The notes beneath the pieces are model-generated. The model had not been told where the DNA came from. It searched no databases and saw nothing but the letters and a program-made list of their open reading frames with translations. Shown here piece by piece: positions 63,545 through 64,000 of a stretch of 64,000 nt of DNA (position 1 is its first letter; each line of letters starts with the position of its first letter). The position numbers were made by a program, and so were the translations under genes. This stretch comes from Kaistia terrae (GTDB lineage: Bacteria; Pseudomonadota; Alphaproteobacteria; Rhizobiales; Kaistiaceae). The DNA lies in contig NZ_JAPKNH010000002.1 in assembly GCF_026344005.1 (NCBI RefSeq), forward strand, positions 682,001 through 746,000, read 5' to 3'.

Positions 63545-64000
63545 ATGACGAAGACCGTTCTCATCACGGCCGCCAGCAAAGGCATTGGCGCGGGAATCGC
63601 CCGCCGCCTTGCCGCCGATGGCTATCGCGTCGGCCTGCTCGGTCGCTCTGAGGGCGTCGAGGCGCTGGCTGCGGAACTGGGCGGTTTTGCCGTTCGCGGC
63701 GATGTGACCCAGGCGGATGATCTTCAGGCGCTGGTCGAGCGTGCACGGTCGGAGACGGGCCGTATCGACGCCATCGTCGCCAATAGCGGCCATTCCGCGA
63801 AGAAGAAGCTGCTTGATCTCGACGATGAAGACTGGCGCGCGGCGCAGGACATGTTCCTGATGCCGACGGTTCGCCTGCTGCGGGCGGCGCGCGCCGATCT
63901 CGAAGCATCGAAGGGCTCGTTTGTTGCCATGTCGAGCTTTGCCGCCACCCGCGCCGATGGCGATTTTGCTTCGTCCTCCGTATTGCGGGCAGGTCTTTCC
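63545..64000 (+). CDS. SDR family oxidoreductase, N-terminal part (3' end outside window)
   Basis: The first 152 residues of a short-chain dehydrogenase/reductase: TVLITAASKGIGAGIARRLA (nucleotide-binding TGxxxGxG-type loop), the GDVTQADDL acidic site, IVANSGHSAKKKLLDL in place of the common NNAG, and VAMSSFAATRADGD with the catalytic serine. The YxxxK motif lies beyond the window. ATG 63545 has AGAGGC upstream. It is separate from psuG, which lies on the other strand. Confidence 0.85.
   Translation, partial: MTKTVLITAASKGIGAGIARRLAADGYRVGLLGRSEGVEALAAELGGFAVRGDVTQADDLQALVERARSETGRIDAIVANSGHSAKKKLLDLDDEDWRAAQDMFLMPTVRLLRAARADLEASKGSFVAMSSFAATRADGDFASSSVLRAGLS

Overview
The window is chromosomal DNA of high GC content from an alphaproteobacterium, almost certainly of the order Hyphomicrobiales (Rhizobiales). 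The evidence is two BA14K-family proteins, a very large protein matching the growth-pole-ring (GPR/RgsE) protein of polar-growing rhizobia, a CckA hybrid kinase, the hflK-hflC-DUF2065-degP order, and a DksA of the one-cysteine alphaproteobacterial kind. I cannot name the genus. Gene content is mostly core metabolism; I see no integrase, transposase, phage module or CRISPR array.

Layout. 1-3.2 kb: membrane quality control (hflK end, hflC, DUF2065, DegP-type protease). 3.3-12.1 kb: GNAT and serB facing miaA (start codons overlap), alcohol dehydrogenase, exported hydrolase, periplasmic glucan protein OpgD, an exported hypothetical, an EamA permease, and a block of dispersed repeats. 12.3-12.9 kb: two small unrecognised genes behind a consensus -10 box. 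13-29.5 kb: branched-chain amino acid synthesis (ilvB, ilvN, ilvC, leuA) with ABC-F, LLM oxidoreductase, TetR, SDR/LysR, hydroxyacid dehydrogenase, BA14K, PhzF and a glycosyltransferase in between. ilvB and leuA each follow a short leader ORF rich in the relevant codons, so both look attenuated. 29.9-38.3 kb: a phytase-type esterase-like protein with a good Pho box, two tRNA-Lys genes, a divergent pair of small XRE-like proteins, a fatty-acid-hydroxylase-type membrane protein, a secreted trypsin-like protease, a DUF1127 protein, a DUF3309 protein and two MFS exporters.

38.5-44.9 kb: the 2122-residue GPR-like protein, with a perfect CtrA site (TTAA-N7-TTAA) in the 770-bp gap upstream. 45.6-51 kb: ferredoxin and its reductase, a cupin, YcjF/YcjX and SixA. 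51.2-57 kb: a FlgN-like protein, DksA, a FliO-like protein and CckA, the kinase at the head of the CtrA phosphorelay. 57-64 kb: a P450, small exported protein and methyltransferase operon; a divergent VWA protein and winged-helix regulator; psuG; and an SDR cut by the window end.

Connections: CckA and the CtrA site link cell-cycle control to polar growth; the ferredoxin and its reductase could feed the P450; the ilv and leu genes form one pathway spread over three loci. Palindromic dispersed repeats, typical of Hyphomicrobiales, occupy many of the gaps. Start codons were chosen from Shine-Dalgarno spacing and family fit, and alternatives are stated.
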